Positions 1 through 9,629 of a DNA stretch of 45,027 nt are shown in pieces. This stretch comes from Acidiferrobacteraceae bacterium (GTDB lineage: Bacteria; Pseudomonadota; Gammaproteobacteria; Acidiferrobacterales; SZUA-150). The notes below the pieces were generated by a model. That model was not told the DNA's origin and searched no databases. It worked only from the letters and a program-made list of their open reading frames with translations. The stretch spans positions 1 through 45,027 of the forward strand of contig QIGL01000097.1 of the NCBI GenBank assembly GCA_003228915.1, given 5' to 3'. Numbering within the stretch: position 1 is the first letter of the stretch; every line of letters starts with the position of its first letter. The position numbers and the translations under genes were made by a program.

Positions 1-747
1 TAAAAACAAACCAATTTCACTGACCACGCCTAACGCCCAAAGCCAGCCAATGACATCACGGCTATAACCCTGCTCTTCAAGATAAATGGAATAAAATGTG
101 TAATAAGGCCCATGACTGGCCTGCATCAAAAAACAGGCCGCCAGAAAAATAAATACCTGGGGCTTGAGCAATACCTTGAGTAATGGTGTTAGCTGTTCAT
201 GTTTTACCGTGACCTGTTTTTCCGGGATCAGTAATGTGTAAAACCATACACCCGCCAGCAGCACGGTAATGACTGGCAATAACCACCAGGTCGCTACTGT
301 CTCGAGGGTATAGCCCAGGCCAACCACCGCAACAATAAATCCCACTGAGCCCCAGAGTCGCACCCTGCCATAAGTATTTGCCTGGCCGTCATGATGGGAC
401 ATGGTGGCCGCTTCAATTTGCGGTAGTGACGCATTCCAGAAAAAACTAAAAAACAACATCACTACGGCCAGCCACCAGAATGTGTTACCAAAAAATACCC
501 CAGCAAAGGCCAGCAGGCTTAAAAAACCGGCCCAGCGAACCACTGACATTCTCTGACCCTTGTGATCCGCCAGCCAGCCCCAGATATTTGGTGCGATAAT
601 GCGGGAAATCATCAGGATGGCAATCAGGTTACCAATCTGGATGGCCGTAAAACCGACGGACTTGAGATACAGGCCCCAATACGGCGCCAGCGCCCCTAGT
701 ACAGCAAAATAAAAAAAATAAAATCCAGAAAGACGCCAGTAAGGCAT
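1..747 (-). CDS. MFS permease, 3-phenylpropionate transporter-like (3' end outside window)
   Basis: The reading frame opens at ATG 747 and stays open to the left edge, giving 249 residues of a protein that continues outside. It starts MPYWRLSGFYFFYFAVLGAL and shows successive hydrophobic helices, with the APYWGLYLKSVGFTAIQIG segment typical of the MFS_1-like (HcaT/PPP) group. A short basic loop, WLADHKGQRMS, lies between helices 2 and 3, where MFS proteins carry their signature loop. It should be an inner-membrane secondary transporter; the substrate cannot be read from the sequence, since family members are annotated for phenylpropionate or nucleosides on thin evidence. About 190 bp separate it from aroC upstream. 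The family assignment is fairly secure, the substrate unknown. Confidence 0.85.
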   Translation of the reverse strand, partial: MPYWRLSGFYFFYFAVLGALAPYWGLYLKSVGFTAIQIGNLIAILMISRIIAPNIWGWLADHKGQRMSVVRWAGFLSLLAFAGVFFGNTFWWLAVVMLFFSFFWNASLPQIEAATMSHHDGQANTYGRVRLWGSVGFIVAVVGLGYTLETVATWWLLPVITVLLAGVWFYTLLIPEKQVTVKHEQLTPLLKVLLKPQVFIFLAACFLMQASHGPYYTFYSIYLEEQGYSRDVIGWLWALGVVSEIGLFL

Positions 748-938
748 TAGTGATTAAGTAGCGAGCGGCTGGGACCGAGGTTCGAAGTCATTATAAAAAA
801 GCGACATTTGATAGTTTATAAATGGCTGCAAGTAGCAGGTGATTAAAGTCGTGTAAAAAACTGACCTGATACTAACGATTGTTACATTTTTTCAGTACGT
901 GGCAGCTTTGCCCTAGCCACTTGATGCTCGCTACAGTT

Positions 939-2051
939 TTAATCAACCGAAGCAGGCACGTCTGGCGTGGTACCATCCACATCCATATTTTGCCCACGGT
1001 GTCTTAAGGCATGATCCATGAGGGTAATTGCCAACATGGCCTCGGCAATCGGTGTCGCCCGGATACCGACACAAGGATCGTGGCGACCGGTTGTTACCAC
1101 TTCAACACTATTGCCAGTGGTATTGATTGTTTTACCTGGCAATCGAATACTGGAAGTGGGCTTTAAAGCAATACTCACCACAATATCCTGGCCACTGGAA
1201 ATGCCACCCAGGATACCGCCGGCGTTGTTGCCATCGAATCCTTTTGCCGACATCTCGTCTCTATGTTCCGTACCTTTTTGTTCGACACTGGCAAAACCCG
1301 CGCCGATCTCAACGCCCTTGACCGCGTTAATACTCATCAAACCATGGGCGATCTCGGCATCAAGCCGATCGAATACTGGCTCACCCCATCCCGTGGGCAC
1401 CCCGGTTGCGACTATATTAATCCTGGCGCCAACGGAGTTACCTTCTTTGCGCAATCCGTCCATGTATTTTTCCAGCTCGGCGACCTTAGCCGGATCGGGG
1501 CAAAAGAATGGATTGTCTTCGATTATTATTTTGTCGATTTTTGTATTTTTATCGGCAAGTTTTATTGGTCCAAGCTGTGCCAGGTAACCTTGTATGATTA
1601 CACCATAACGTTCCTGTAAATATTTTTTTGCAATGGCGCCGGCAGCAACACGCATGGCAGTTTCCCGTGCCGACGACCGGCCACCACCGCGATAATCTCT
1701 TATGCCGTATTTTTTTAAGTAGGTATAGTCTGCATGGCCGGGACGAAACCGGTCCTTGATGTCCGTGTAATCTTTCGAACGCTGGTCGGTATTGTGAATT
1801 AACAGGCCAATCGGCGTGCCCGTGGTCTTGCCTTCAAACACACCAGACAAAATTTCAACCTCGTCGGATTCGCGACGCTGGGTCGTGTGCCTGGACTTGC
1901 CTGGTTTACGACGATCAAGATCAACCTGCAAGTCCGCTTCTGTAAGCGCCAGGCCAGGAGGACAGCCATCAACAACACAACCAATGGCCTTGCCATGGCT
2001 TTCGCCAAAACTGGTGACCGTGAAAAGTTTACCTATAGTGTTGCCTGACAT
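939..2051 (-). CDS. aroC: Chorismate synthase
   Basis: Chorismate synthase removes phosphate from EPSP to give chorismate, the last common step of the shikimate pathway in the cytosol, using reduced FMN without net redox change. The 370-residue product has the family's usual length and hallmarks: an N-terminal GESHG block ([14 protein letters not shown]), the [16 protein letters not shown] segment, the RPGHADYTY motif near residue 105 and the [12 protein letters not shown] motif just after. The C-terminal part holds [18 protein letters not shown]. Translation starts at ATG 2051, preceded by GGAATAAAAA. A small unknown gene lies 23 nt upstream on the same strand and may be co-transcribed. Identity is essentially certain. 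Confidence 0.98.
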   Translation of the reverse strand: MSGNTIGKLFTVTSFGESHGKAIGCVVDGCPPGLALTEADLQVDLDRRKPGKSRHTTQRRESDEVEILSGVFEGKTTGTPIGLLIHNTDQRSKDYTDIKDRFRPGHADYTYLKKYGIRDYRGGGRSSARETAMRVAAGAIAKKYLQERYGVIIQGYLAQLGPIKLADKNTKIDKIIIEDNPFFCPDPAKVAELEKYMDGLRKEGNSVGARINIVATGVPTGWGEPVFDRLDAEIAHGLMSINAVKGVEIGAGFASVEQKGTEHRDEMSAKGFDGNNAGGILGGISSGQDIVVSIALKPTSSIRLPGKTINTTGNSVEVVTTGRHDPCVGIRATPIAEAMLAITLMDHALRHRGQNMDVDGTTPDVPASVD

Positions 2052-2074
2052 TTTTTATTCCAAAATAAAATTAA

Positions 2075-2386
2075 TTAAGTATCGAAACCATCCTTATAAC
2101 CCTGGTTAATGAGTCCCAATAAATCCGAAAACGGAATTCGCTCATGGGCCCGGTTAACCAGCGGCATAAAAGGCAGGTCTTTGCCACGACCGACGGCGAT
2201 CTCATCACCGCTAAACTGTTCTTTCAGTGCCAGGTATTCTTCCAGGAGAACTTTGTACAATTCTTCATCACTGGAAAAAGTGACCATGCCATCGCCTTCT
2301 TCTGCACAGGCAAGCGCATCTTTTATTTCAAAAATGGCTTCATCCAGTAAATGGATAAATTGTTCAGCCGACTTTGGTCCCCGCAT
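2075..2386 (-). CDS. Small conserved protein of unknown function upstream of aroC
   Basis: The product is about 103 residues, acidic and apparently soluble, starting MRGPKSAEQFIHLLDEAIFE. I chose ATG 2386; a TTG four codons earlier (2398) is in frame but less likely, because GGGG just before the ATG could serve as the ribosome site. The N-terminal half is predicted helical and the C-terminal half ends in FSDLLGLINQGYKDGFDT. I see no signal peptide, metal motif or nucleotide-binding motif. It sits 23 nt upstream of aroC on the same strand, so both may share a transcript. I do not recognise the family and assign no function. Confidence 0.7.
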   Translation of the reverse strand: MRGPKSAEQFIHLLDEAIFEIKDALACAEEGDGMVTFSSDEELYKVLLEEYLALKEQFSGDEIAVGRGKDLPFMPLVNRAHERIPFSDLLGLINQGYKDGFDT

Positions 2387-2444
2387 AACAAGCCCCAAAA
2401 AAAATATGATCTACAATAAACAACAATAATTGAACATATCAGAA

Positions 2445-3251
2445 TCAGTTGTCGACATGAACCCAGTCATCTGATCGGGCGAAAATCCATGAGATGCCCC
2501 CGCCCAGCAAAAAGGCATATCGTTGCTCTACTAGCGGACTATCTTCATTAATAGCATCGCCGATATAATCATACCTTAAATAAAAACCTGTCCAGACTTT
2601 GGAAAATCGCTTGCTCAGTGACATGGCAAAACGAACACCGTTATAACCGCCTTTGGCATCATAAGCAGACCGATTTGCGCTCGCAAATTGAGGATCGACC
2701 CGGTAATAATAATCATTAAACCTGTTGTTGCCAAATACAGGGCCGAATGAGGACCCAAACGACCAGCCATCGCCCGGCCCAATATTATTTGCATGAAAGT
2801 TTAGATAGGGCGCGAACACCCATCCTTGTTGTTCAATGCTTTTGAAGTCTGTTGAAAAAACTGCCCGCACCGGGAATCGCAAGGACCAGACATATTGTCG
2901 CTCCCAGGTTTCGCTGAGCGAATAATACAGGGAAGGTCCGACCTCAAAAATCGGGTCGAGATCCGGCATGCCCTGTCGTACCCCTTCATCTCTGCTTTTA
3001 ACAGGGGGCCCGAGATTGCCACTAAATTCTATTCGCCATTTTTCGGACTTGAATAATTTTCCATGGGCACCGTTTCTGTCCAGCTCTAAATAATCACCGT
3101 TGTAGACCAGGTAGGGAATTGGAAATATGTAATAGTTGCGTTCAGAGGAGCCAATATAATCGTTAATGGTGACGCCGCTGACCCCGACACCAACTTCCCA
3201 AACCGGTTCTTTTCCGGCAAATACAGGCTCATTTAATCCTAATAACAGCAA
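2445..3251 (-). CDS. MipA/OmpV family outer-membrane protein (start codon problem)
   Basis: The mature part begins GKEPVWEVGVGVSGVTINDYIG and has the pattern of MipA/OmpV proteins: aromatic-rich amphipathic strands, a PIPYLVYNGDYLELDRNG block, and a C-terminal GGGISWIF strand. MipA in E. coli scaffolds a murein hydrolase and synthase; OmpV is a porin-like member. It should be an outer-membrane beta-barrel of about 270 residues. The first usable start is TTG 3251, which cuts through the signal peptide. Upstream the same frame reads KIHARLKASIVLCLLLLG, then NEPVFA, back to a stop at 3318-3320, with no ATG, GTG or TTG before 3251. Either an ATT start near 3293 or 3287 is used, or a one-base frameshift separates it from ATG 3307. 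Family assignment good, start unresolved. Confidence 0.8.
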   Translation of the reverse strand: MLLLGLNEPVFAGKEPVWEVGVGVSGVTINDYIGSSERNYYIFPIPYLVYNGDYLELDRNGAHGKLFKSEKWRIEFSGNLGPPVKSRDEGVRQGMPDLDPIFEVGPSLYYSLSETWERQYVWSLRFPVRAVFSTDFKSIEQQGWVFAPYLNFHANNIGPGDGWSFGSSFGPVFGNNRFNDYYYRVDPQFASANRSAYDAKGGYNGVRFAMSLSKRFSKVWTGFYLRYDYIGDAINEDSPLVEQRYAFLLGGGISWIFARSDDWVHVDN

Positions 3252-3446
3252 ACATAATACTATGCTGGCTTTTAACCGGGCATGAATTTTAATTGCCGTA
3301 ACCCCATATTGTGTAAATCATATTCGCTGAATTAAGTCCGGATTAAATCATTCGGATTGAATCCTCACTAGTTTAACCTTTTTTCAGTTTAACTGTGGAA
3401 ATCCCGGAATATCAGGGATTGCATCCAGGCTGAACTGTGTTTCAAT

Positions 3447-4352
3447 ATGCCCGTGACCCGACCAATATCCAATCTAACCCTGCCAGCCATTATCTGGTTC
3501 ATTTTTACAGTCATACTATTTAATAGTGTCGTTTCCTTTGCCGAAGAAAAACAAACAGAGCAAATCGGCCTGCTTTGGAAAATTAACAAACCAGGCGCTG
3601 AACCCAGCTACCTGTTTGGCACGATTCACCTGAATGATGAACGGGTAAAAAATCTCGCACCGCCCGTTAAATCTGCTTTCGATAATTCCAGAAGCTTCAC
3701 AATGGAAATGATAACAGACACAAGCGGCCTGGTAGTGTTGAGCAGGATGATGTTTCTCGCTGAGGGCTTGTCACTGAAAAAAATAACGGGAGAAAAACTG
3801 TACCGGCAAACTGTAGAGGTACTGCTCAAACGAGGCATGACAACCGAGAACCTTGATCGCATCAAACCCTGGGTCATTATCATGATGCTGAGCACACCAA
3901 AATCCAAGTCGGGCTTATTCCTTGATATGGATCTTTATGCGAAAGCAGTCTCGGCCAGGAAACCCGCATACGGCCTCGAGACCATGGCCGAACAACTGGC
4001 GCCATTTGACGATATGCCGCTCAAAGACCAGGTGGCACTACTAAAAGACTCCCTGCAGGCAAGTGACCAGCAGGATGCGCAACTGGAAGAAATTACCCAG
4101 GCATACCTGAGCCGAAATTTGACCAAACTCCTGACCATCTCTGACTCATACCAGACACAAGCCGGCGCGGCTTATGACCGGCTCATGACCCAGCTCATCA
4201 ATGATCGTAACCTGCGTATGCAACGACGTATGCAAAAACGCATAACGGAAGGCAACGCCTTTATTGCGGTCGGCGCCCTGCACCTGCCCGGCAAAGATGG
4301 GTTAATTAACTTATTTCAAGAACAAGGCTATCGCGTTACTTCAGTTTACTAA
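3447..4352 (+). CDS. TraB/GumN family protein, exported
   Basis: The 301-residue product starts with a long hydrophobic segment (residues 10-31) ending VVSFAEE, which looks like a signal peptide or membrane anchor, so it acts outside the cytoplasm. The TraB/GumN domain is marked by LFGTIHLND (residues 56-64) and a C-terminal VGALHLPGKDGL with GALH at 276-279. These are the two conserved GTIH and GALH motifs proposed to form a metal-dependent active site by similarity to TIKI-type proteases. Biochemical roles of bacterial members are poorly established, so protease activity is inference only. It is transcribed away from the MipA-like gene and is followed by a repeat element. Confidence 0.85.
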   Translation: MPVTRPISNLTLPAIIWFIFTVILFNSVVSFAEEKQTEQIGLLWKINKPGAEPSYLFGTIHLNDERVKNLAPPVKSAFDNSRSFTMEMITDTSGLVVLSRMMFLAEGLSLKKITGEKLYRQTVEVLLKRGMTTENLDRIKPWVIIMMLSTPKSKSGLFLDMDLYAKAVSARKPAYGLETMAEQLAPFDDMPLKDQVALLKDSLQASDQQDAQLEEITQAYLSRNLTKLLTISDSYQTQAGAAYDRLMTQLINDRNLRMQRRMQKRITEGNAFIAVGALHLPGKDGLINLFQEQGYRVTSVY

Positions 4353-4722
4353 GCACTTGATTTATAATTAGATATTTATTGTCGTGACTGTGTGAAAGCG
4401 GACCCAGCCAGCCATTTTTATTGCTTGAGCCCTCCTTTATATATCGCAATTTTACTGTACACTTCTTCCGTTTTTTAGAGGTCTGGCAACTGCGATAATA
4501 GCACCACAGCTTAGGGAAGCTCTGATCAATTGTCATCTCGACCGCAGTGGAGAGATCTCATACTATGGAACTTCAGTAGTATCAGGAAGCCACAAGATTC
4601 CTCCGCTTCGGTCGGAATGACAAAAATTTACGTGGAATGACAGACATGTATTGATCAGAGCTCCCTTGGTAATTATTAACACTGTTAAGTACAACAAACG
4701 AATATTTATTTATAATAAAAAA
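4353..4722. other. Non-coding gap between the TraB-family gene and metH
   Basis: This 370-bp gap holds the inverted-repeat element described at 4514-4665. The rest is AT-rich and shows no convincing ORF. I looked for a cobalamin or SAM riboswitch that might control metH and saw no B12-box-like sequence or conserved aptamer. The 57 bp between the element and the metH ATG have no clear Shine-Dalgarno sequence. Confidence 0.6.
4514..4665. repeat. MITE-like inverted-repeat element, copy 1
   Basis: The ends are imperfect inverted repeats: GGGAAGCTCTGATCAAT at 4514-4530 and the complement of GGGAGCTCTGATCAAT at 4650-4665, differing by one inserted base. Between them are TGTCATCTCGACCGCAGTGG and, later, CCGCTTCGGTCGGAATGACA, which can themselves fold back on each other. 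It encodes nothing. A related tandem copy lies at 30187-30520 and a third begins at 44938. The structure suits a non-autonomous mobile element or a large intergenic repeat; no transposase is present in the window. Confidence 0.8.
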
Positions 4723-7700
4723 ATGAGTCCTGATACCCTAAAAATTATCGACCGCACTGAAGAACTGCGTACCATCCTGGGCCAGCGTATTATGGTGCTT
4801 GATGGTGCCATGGGCACCATGGTTCAGCGTCACAAGCTGGAAGAAGCCGATTATCGTGGTGCCCGGTTTGTCGATCACACTAAAGACGTCAAGGGTAATA
4901 ACGACCTGCTCTCCATCACCCAGCCCGAGGTTATTCGTGGCATCCACCGGCTTTATCTTGAGGCCGGTGCCGACATTCTTGAAACCAATACTTTTACTTC
5001 GTCATCCATCGCCCAGGCCGATTATGAATTACAGGACCTGGCTTATGAGCTAAACCTGGCCGGCGCTGAAAACGCCAAACAAGTGGCGAAAGAATTTTCA
5101 ATGGGCGATAAACCCCGCTTTGTTGCTGGCGTCCTTGGCCCCATGAATCGTTCCGCATCGATCTCACCCGACGTAAATAATCCTGGTTATCGAAATATCA
5201 CCTTTAACCAGTTGGTCGAATCCTACACGGAAGCCACGCGCGGACTCATGGATGGCGGCGTCGATATTATATTGATAGAGACCATTTTTGATGTGCTCAA
5301 TGCCAAGGCCGCCATATTTGCTGTTGAGCAGGTTTTTTCTGATTACGATTGTCGTTTGCCGGTCATGATTTCCGGCACCGTCGCTGATGGTGGCCGCATT
5401 ACCTTGTCTAACCAAACGGTCGAGGCATTCTGGAATGCCGTGGCCCACATCAATCCTCTGAGTGTTGGCCTCAACTGCGCCCTCGGTGCCGACAAGTTGC
5501 GTGAGTACGTGGCCGACCTCGGCGCGGTGGCAACGACCTTCATCAGCGCCCATCCCAATGCCGGCCTGCCCAATGAATTTGGTGGTTACGATGAAACCCC
5601 GGAGTCGACATCGAAACACATCCAGGAATGGGCCGGCAGTGGTTTTTTAAATATTGTTGGCGGCTGTTGCGGCACCACCCCCGACCACATCAAGGCTATT
5701 GCCGAAACCGTAGCCGATGTCACGCCCCGCGTTATCCCCGACCTGGAACCTGCTTGTAATTTATCAGGTCAAAATGCATTACAAATAAATAAACAATCAT
5801 TGTTCGTTAATGTCGGTGAGCGTGCCAATATCACCGGCTCCGCCAGGTTCAAGAGACTAATTCTGGAAGATAAATATGACGAAGCACTGGATGTCGCCCG
5901 CGACCAGGTAGAGAACGGTGCCCAGATACTGGACATCAACATGGATGAAGGCATGCTTGATGGCGTCACTGCCATGCGCACTTTCCTGAACCAGATCGCC
6001 TCGGAGCCTGACATCGCCACCATTCCTATTATGGTGGACTCGTCAAAATGGGAAATTATCGAAACCGGTCTCCAGTGTTTAGCGGGCAAAGGCGTGGTTA
6101 ATTCCATTAGCCTCAAGGAAGGCGAAACCAAATTTCTGGAACACGCCAGCTTGTGTCGTCGTTATGGTGCAGCCGTAGTCGTTATGGCCTTTGATGAACA
6201 GGGCCAGGCCGATACCTTTAAGCGAAAAACCGAAATCTGCCAGCGTTCTTACGACATCCTGGTAAACCAGGTAGGGTTTCCACCTGAAGATATTATTTTT
6301 GATCCTAATATTTTTGCAGTGGCCACGGGCATTGAAGAGCACAATAATTACGCCGTGGATTTTATCGAAGCCACGACCTGGATCAAGCAGCACTTGCCCC
6401 ATGCCATGATTTCCGGTGGTGTCAGCAACGTGTCATTTTCTTTTCGAGGCAACAACAGCGTCCGCGAGGCCATTCATTCTGTTTTTCTTTACCACGCCAT
6501 TAAGGCCGGTATGGATATGGGTATTGTTAATGCCGGCCAGTTAACTGTTTACGAAGAAATCCCCGGCGAGCTACGGGAAGCCGTTGAAGACATTATTCTC
6601 AATCGTCGTGAAGATGGCACCGAGCGTTTACTCGACATTGCCGAACAGTATCGTGGTGATGGCGTCAAGGTTGAAAAAGAAAGTGAAGAGTGGCGCAGTT
6701 TTTCACCGGCGAAAAAACTGGAACATGCACTGGTCAGGGGTATCGATAAATATATTGTCGAAGACACCGAAGCCGCCCGGCTGGCAGCCGATAAACCCCT
6801 TGATGTCATAGAAGGTTCGCTCATGGACGGCATGAATGTGGTCGGTGACTTGTTTGGTGCAGGTAAAATGTTTTTACCGCAAGTGGTAAAAAGTGCACGG
6901 GTAATGAAAAAAGCCGTGGCCCATCTCATGCCCTTTATCGAGGATGATAAATCAACCGGCTCCAGGTCTAACGGTAAAATCCTGATGGCCACGGTCAAAG
7001 GTGACGTCCATGATATTGGTAAAAATATTGTTGGCGTTGTCCTGCAATGCAACAACTTCGAGATCATCGACATGGGCGTCATGGTGCCCGCCAAATCTAT
7101 CCTCGAGATGGCGCAAAAAGAAGGTGTGGATATTATTGGCTTAAGTGGTCTGATCACGCCCTCGCTGGATGAAATGGTCCTTGTTGCCAAAGAAATGGAG
7201 CGCACCAACATGAGCACACCCTTGCTCATCGGGGGTGCCACCACATCCCGGGTGCATGCTGCAGTTAAAATTGCGCCGGAAAAAAATTCACCTACGATCT
7301 GGGTGAAAGACGCGTCACGTGCGGTAGGAGTAGCTCAAAAGCTAATTAGTGCCAACTCTAAAGAAGATTTTGTGTCCGAAATTTCCAAAGAATATGCGGA
7401 CATTCGCGAACGCCATAGCAAAAAACAAAAAAGTATAGACTGGTTGACAATAACCGAGGCCCGGAACAATAAATTTGTTATCGACTGGAAAAACTACACG
7501 CCGCCTGCGCCAACAATGCTTGGGTTACGAGTTTGGGAAGATTTTTCACTTGCGACAATCCGCGAGTATATTGACTGGACACCATTTTTCAGAGCATGGG
7601 AGCTGGCCGGGCGTTACCCGGCGATACTGACTGACGAAAAAATCGGTAAAGAGGCCACATCGCTTTTCGATGATGCAACACGCTTGCTGGATGAAATTGT

Positions 7701-8424
7701 AGATAACAATTTACTGGTTGCCCGTGCCGTAATTGGATTTTTCCCAGCCAATAGCAACAATGATGATGTCATTGTTTATGCCGATGAAAACAGGAACAAC
7801 ACCCGGGCCAAATTACATTTCCTGAGACAACAAAACAGGAAACCGGGCGCTCGACCCAATCGTTGCCTGGCAGATTACGTGGCCCCGGAAAATAGTGGCC
7901 TGCAAGATTACATCGGTGGCTTCGCGGTAACCGCCGGAATCAATCTGGAAAAAATGGTAACCAAGTTTGAAAGCGACCACGATGACTATAATAGTATCCT
8001 GGCCAAGGCACTGGCCGACAGGCTGGCAGAGGCATTGGCTGAATACATGCACCTTTTAGTGCGCAAGGATTTCTGGGGCTACAGTGCTGATGAGCAATTA
8101 ACCAGCCAGGATTTAATAAAAGAGTCTTACAAAGGTGTTCGTCCGGCACCAGGTTATCCTGCCTGCCCTGATCACAGTGAAAAAACAACACTGTTCGATC
8201 TGCTCAATGCCAATGCCAACACCGGCATGATACTCACTGATAATTTTGCCATGTTACCCACGGCATCAGTCAGCGGCTTTTATTTTTCACACCCTGATTC
8301 TGATTATTTTGCCGTCGATAAAATTAACCGTGACCAGGTCAAGGATTATGCCGACAGAAAAAATGTCACCACAAGCCAGGCCGAGCGCTGGTTATCTCCC
8401 AATCTCGGTTACGAGCCTGACTAG
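4723..8424 (+). CDS. metH: Cobalamin-dependent methionine synthase
   Basis: MetH transfers the methyl group of 5-methyltetrahydrofolate to homocysteine through bound cobalamin. I chose ATG 4723 ([15 protein letters not shown]), giving 1233 residues, close to the E. coli enzyme; an in-frame TTG at 4651 lies inside the repeat element and is rejected. Modules appear in order. The homocysteine domain carries zinc ligands C252, C315 and C316 ([11 protein letters not shown]). The pterin-binding domain starts near 380 ([12 protein letters not shown]). The B12 cap and Rossmann domains hold DVHDIG, with the cobalt-ligating H763. The C-terminal AdoMet activation domain contains [12 protein letters not shown]. 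All modules are complete. psd follows 14 nt downstream, suggesting co-transcription. Confidence 0.98.
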   Translation: MSPDTLKIIDRTEELRTILGQRIMVLDGAMGTMVQRHKLEEADYRGARFVDHTKDVKGNNDLLSITQPEVIRGIHRLYLEAGADILETNTFTSSSIAQADYELQDLAYELNLAGAENAKQVAKEFSMGDKPRFVAGVLGPMNRSASISPDVNNPGYRNITFNQLVESYTEATRGLMDGGVDIILIETIFDVLNAKAAIFAVEQVFSDYDCRLPVMISGTVADGGRITLSNQTVEAFWNAVAHINPLSVGLNCALGADKLREYVADLGAVATTFISAHPNAGLPNEFGGYDETPESTSKHIQEWAGSGFLNIVGGCCGTTPDHIKAIAETVADVTPRVIPDLEPACNLSGQNALQINKQSLFVNVGERANITGSARFKRLILEDKYDEALDVARDQVENGAQILDINMDEGMLDGVTAMRTFLNQIASEPDIATIPIMVDSSKWEIIETGLQCLAGKGVVNSISLKEGETKFLEHASLCRRYGAAVVVMAFDEQGQADTFKRKTEICQRSYDILVNQVGFPPEDIIFDPNIFAVATGIEEHNNYAVDFIEATTWIKQHLPHAMISGGVSNVSFSFRGNNSVREAIHSVFLYHAIKAGMDMGIVNAGQLTVYEEIPGELREAVEDIILNRREDGTERLLDIAEQYRGDGVKVEKESEEWRSFSPAKKLEHALVRGIDKYIVEDTEAARLAADKPLDVIEGSLMDGMNVVGDLFGAGKMFLPQVVKSARVMKKAVAHLMPFIEDDKSTGSRSNGKILMATVKGDVHDIGKNIVGVVLQCNNFEIIDMGVMVPAKSILEMAQKEGVDIIGLSGLITPSLDEMVLVAKEMERTNMSTPLLIGGATTSRVHAAVKIAPEKNSPTIWVKDASRAVGVAQKLISANSKEDFVSEISKEYADIRERHSKKQKSIDWLTITEARNNKFVIDWKNYTPPAPTMLGLRVWEDFSLATIREYIDWTPFFRAWELAGRYPAILTDEKIGKEATSLFDDATRLLDEIVDNNLLVARAVIGFFPANSNNDDVIVYADENRNNTRAKLHFLRQQNRKPGARPNRCLADYVAPENSGLQDYIGGFAVTAGINLEKMVTKFESDHDDYNSILAKALADRLAEALAEYMHLLVRKDFWGYSADEQLTSQDLIKESYKGVRPAPGYPACPDHSEKTTLFDLLNANANTGMILTDNFAMLPTASVSGFYFSHPDSDYFAVDKINRDQVKDYADRKNVTTSQAERWLSPNLGYEPD

Positions 8425-8438
8425 AAATATAATTAATC

Positions 8439-9308
8439 ATGAAAGCTTCCCTGTTCGATTATATTAAATCTCTGCCCTTCTATGTTTTACCGCACCATTT
8501 TATTTCGTGGTTGTCGTATTACCTGGCGCGAATAACCTGGCAACCCGTAAAAAATCGTTTTATTAAATATACGCTGCACTTGCACCCAATGAATATGCAA
8601 GAGGCCATTGAAGAAGATCCCTACCAGTACGAATCATTGAACGCCCTGTTCACTCGGGCCCTGAAACCGGAAGCCCGGCCAATGGACCAGGACAATGCTT
8701 CAATCCTGTGCCCTGCCGACGGTCGTATTAGTCAAATTGGTGACATCAAGGAAGGCAGGATTTTCCAGGCCAAGGGCGTTGATTACAGCCTCCTGGAATT
8801 ATGCGGCGGCCAGGTCGACCTGGCTGCACCATTTTTAAATGGAAAATTCGCCACCATTTATCTCTCGCCCGTGGATTACCATCGCGTCCACATGCCGGTG
8901 GCGGGACAATTAAAATACAGTGTTTATGTGCCGGGCCGACTGTTTAGCGTGGCGCCGCACACGGTCCGGGTTATTCCGAGAATCTTTGCCAGGAACGAAA
9001 GACTGGTGTGTTATTTTGATAGCGAGACTGGCCCCGTGATCCAGGTAATGGTGGGCGCTGTTAATGTTTCGGCTATTGATACGGTCTGGCAGGAAAAAGT
9101 CACGCCCCCAAGCGGTTATAATATTCGCAGGACATCATACGTGAATGAACAAATCAGACTTTCCCGGGGCGGTGAAATGGCCAGGTTTAACCTGGGATCA
9201 ACAGTCATTATGCTCTTGCCTGAAAATATTACATGGGATGAAAATCTCCAGGCGGGACAAAAAGTATTGCTTGGTCAGTCTTTGGGAACTTTTTCTAATC
9301 ACAACTAA
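8439..9308 (+). CDS. psd: Phosphatidylserine decarboxylase proenzyme
   Basis: Psd decarboxylates phosphatidylserine to phosphatidylethanolamine at the inner membrane. The 289-residue proenzyme has the family's autocatalytic cleavage motif LGST with G253-S254. Cleavage there would leave a small alpha subunit bearing the pyruvoyl group made from S254, the position also used in E. coli. The substrate-binding YHRVHMPVAG block lies near residue 148 and CPADGRISQIG near 89, supplying the conserved Asp and His of the processing triad. The N-terminus is amphipathic and basic, suiting peripheral membrane association. It follows metH by 14 nt, an unusual neighbour, and is followed by a repeat-rich gap. 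Confidence 0.97.
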   Translation: MKASLFDYIKSLPFYVLPHHFISWLSYYLARITWQPVKNRFIKYTLHLHPMNMQEAIEEDPYQYESLNALFTRALKPEARPMDQDNASILCPADGRISQIGDIKEGRIFQAKGVDYSLLELCGGQVDLAAPFLNGKFATIYLSPVDYHRVHMPVAGQLKYSVYVPGRLFSVAPHTVRVIPRIFARNERLVCYFDSETGPVIQVMVGAVNVSAIDTVWQEKVTPPSGYNIRRTSYVNEQIRLSRGGEMARFNLGSTVIMLLPENITWDENLQAGQKVLLGQSLGTFSNHN

Positions 9309-9372
9309 GTAGTCATGTAGGGTCGGACATTGGCCACCCTACAGCAAATGAATGCAGGGTTAGTATTGCACT

Positions 9373-9538
9373 GACCGTCATTCCGGCCACGGGTCAACGG
9401 CCCACGAGCCGGAATCCAGTAAATATATTAAAGCCTTTGATCTACTGGTACCTGGCGCCACCTGTTAAAAGATCAAACCCTGGATTGACCGCCAGGGAGG
9501 GCGGGAATGCAAAAGGATTGTCTGGAACAATCCTTGCC
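9373..9538. repeat. Intergenic repeat module with GTCATTCCGG and GCGGGAATGC ends
   Basis: The segment opens with CGTCATTCCGGCC and closes with GCGGGAATGCAAAAGGATTG and TCTGGAACAATCCTTGCC. GGATTGT and ACAATCC form an inverted repeat. The last 38 bp (9501-9538) recur in reverse orientation, almost unchanged, at 44978-45016, where they are fused to the MITE-like family. A smaller relative (TTCCGGGGCT and AGCCCGGAA) lies at 14781-14810. It is clearly repetitive non-coding DNA; its mobility is inferred. Confidence 0.75.
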
Positions 9539-9540
9539 CC

Positions 9541-9579
9541 GTTTCCCATAAAACTCCGCCAGGAGGTTTTATGGGAAAC
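9541..9579. repeat. Long near-perfect palindrome
   Basis: GTTTCCCATAAAACTCC on the left and GGAGGTTTTATGGGAAAC on the right are complementary over about 17 bp with one bulged base and a loop of a few bases. It directly abuts the repeat module at 9373-9538 and lies between two convergent genes. It could be a cruciform, a bidirectional terminator without a T-tract, or part of the repeat unit. Confidence 0.75.
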
Positions 9580-9629
9580 GGGAATACAGTAATTAAAGGT
9601 ACTGACCGGCCACATGGGTGACAGTTGAT

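Larger units (their letters stand above)
9309..9629. other. Repeat-filled non-coding gap after psd
   Basis: No gene is seen in these 321 bp. They contain a short hairpin (TGTAGGGT and ACCCTACA, 9316-9346) lacking a T-run, the repeat module at 9373-9538, and the near-perfect palindrome at 9541-9579. The neighbouring genes psd and the response regulator converge here, so the hairpins could act as a bidirectional transcription barrier, but no classical rho-independent terminator is visible. Confidence 0.6.

Noticed and set aside
1018-1587. Open frame on the plus strand inside aroC
   Set aside because: Antisense to chorismate synthase motifs, no domain and no ribosome site; treated as a shadow.
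4651-4722. Earlier TTG start for metH
   Set aside because: The extra 24 codons begin inside the right end of the MITE-like element and have no homology to MetH; ATG 4723 gives the family's length.
4353-4722. Cobalamin or SAM riboswitch upstream of metH
   Set aside because: No B12 box or conserved aptamer stems could be found by eye; the sequence is mostly the repeat element.
6549-7244. Long open frame on the minus strand inside metH
   Set aside because: It lies entirely antisense to a conserved part of metH, is rich in Ser and Pro, as shadows of GC-biased codons are, and has no recognisable motif.
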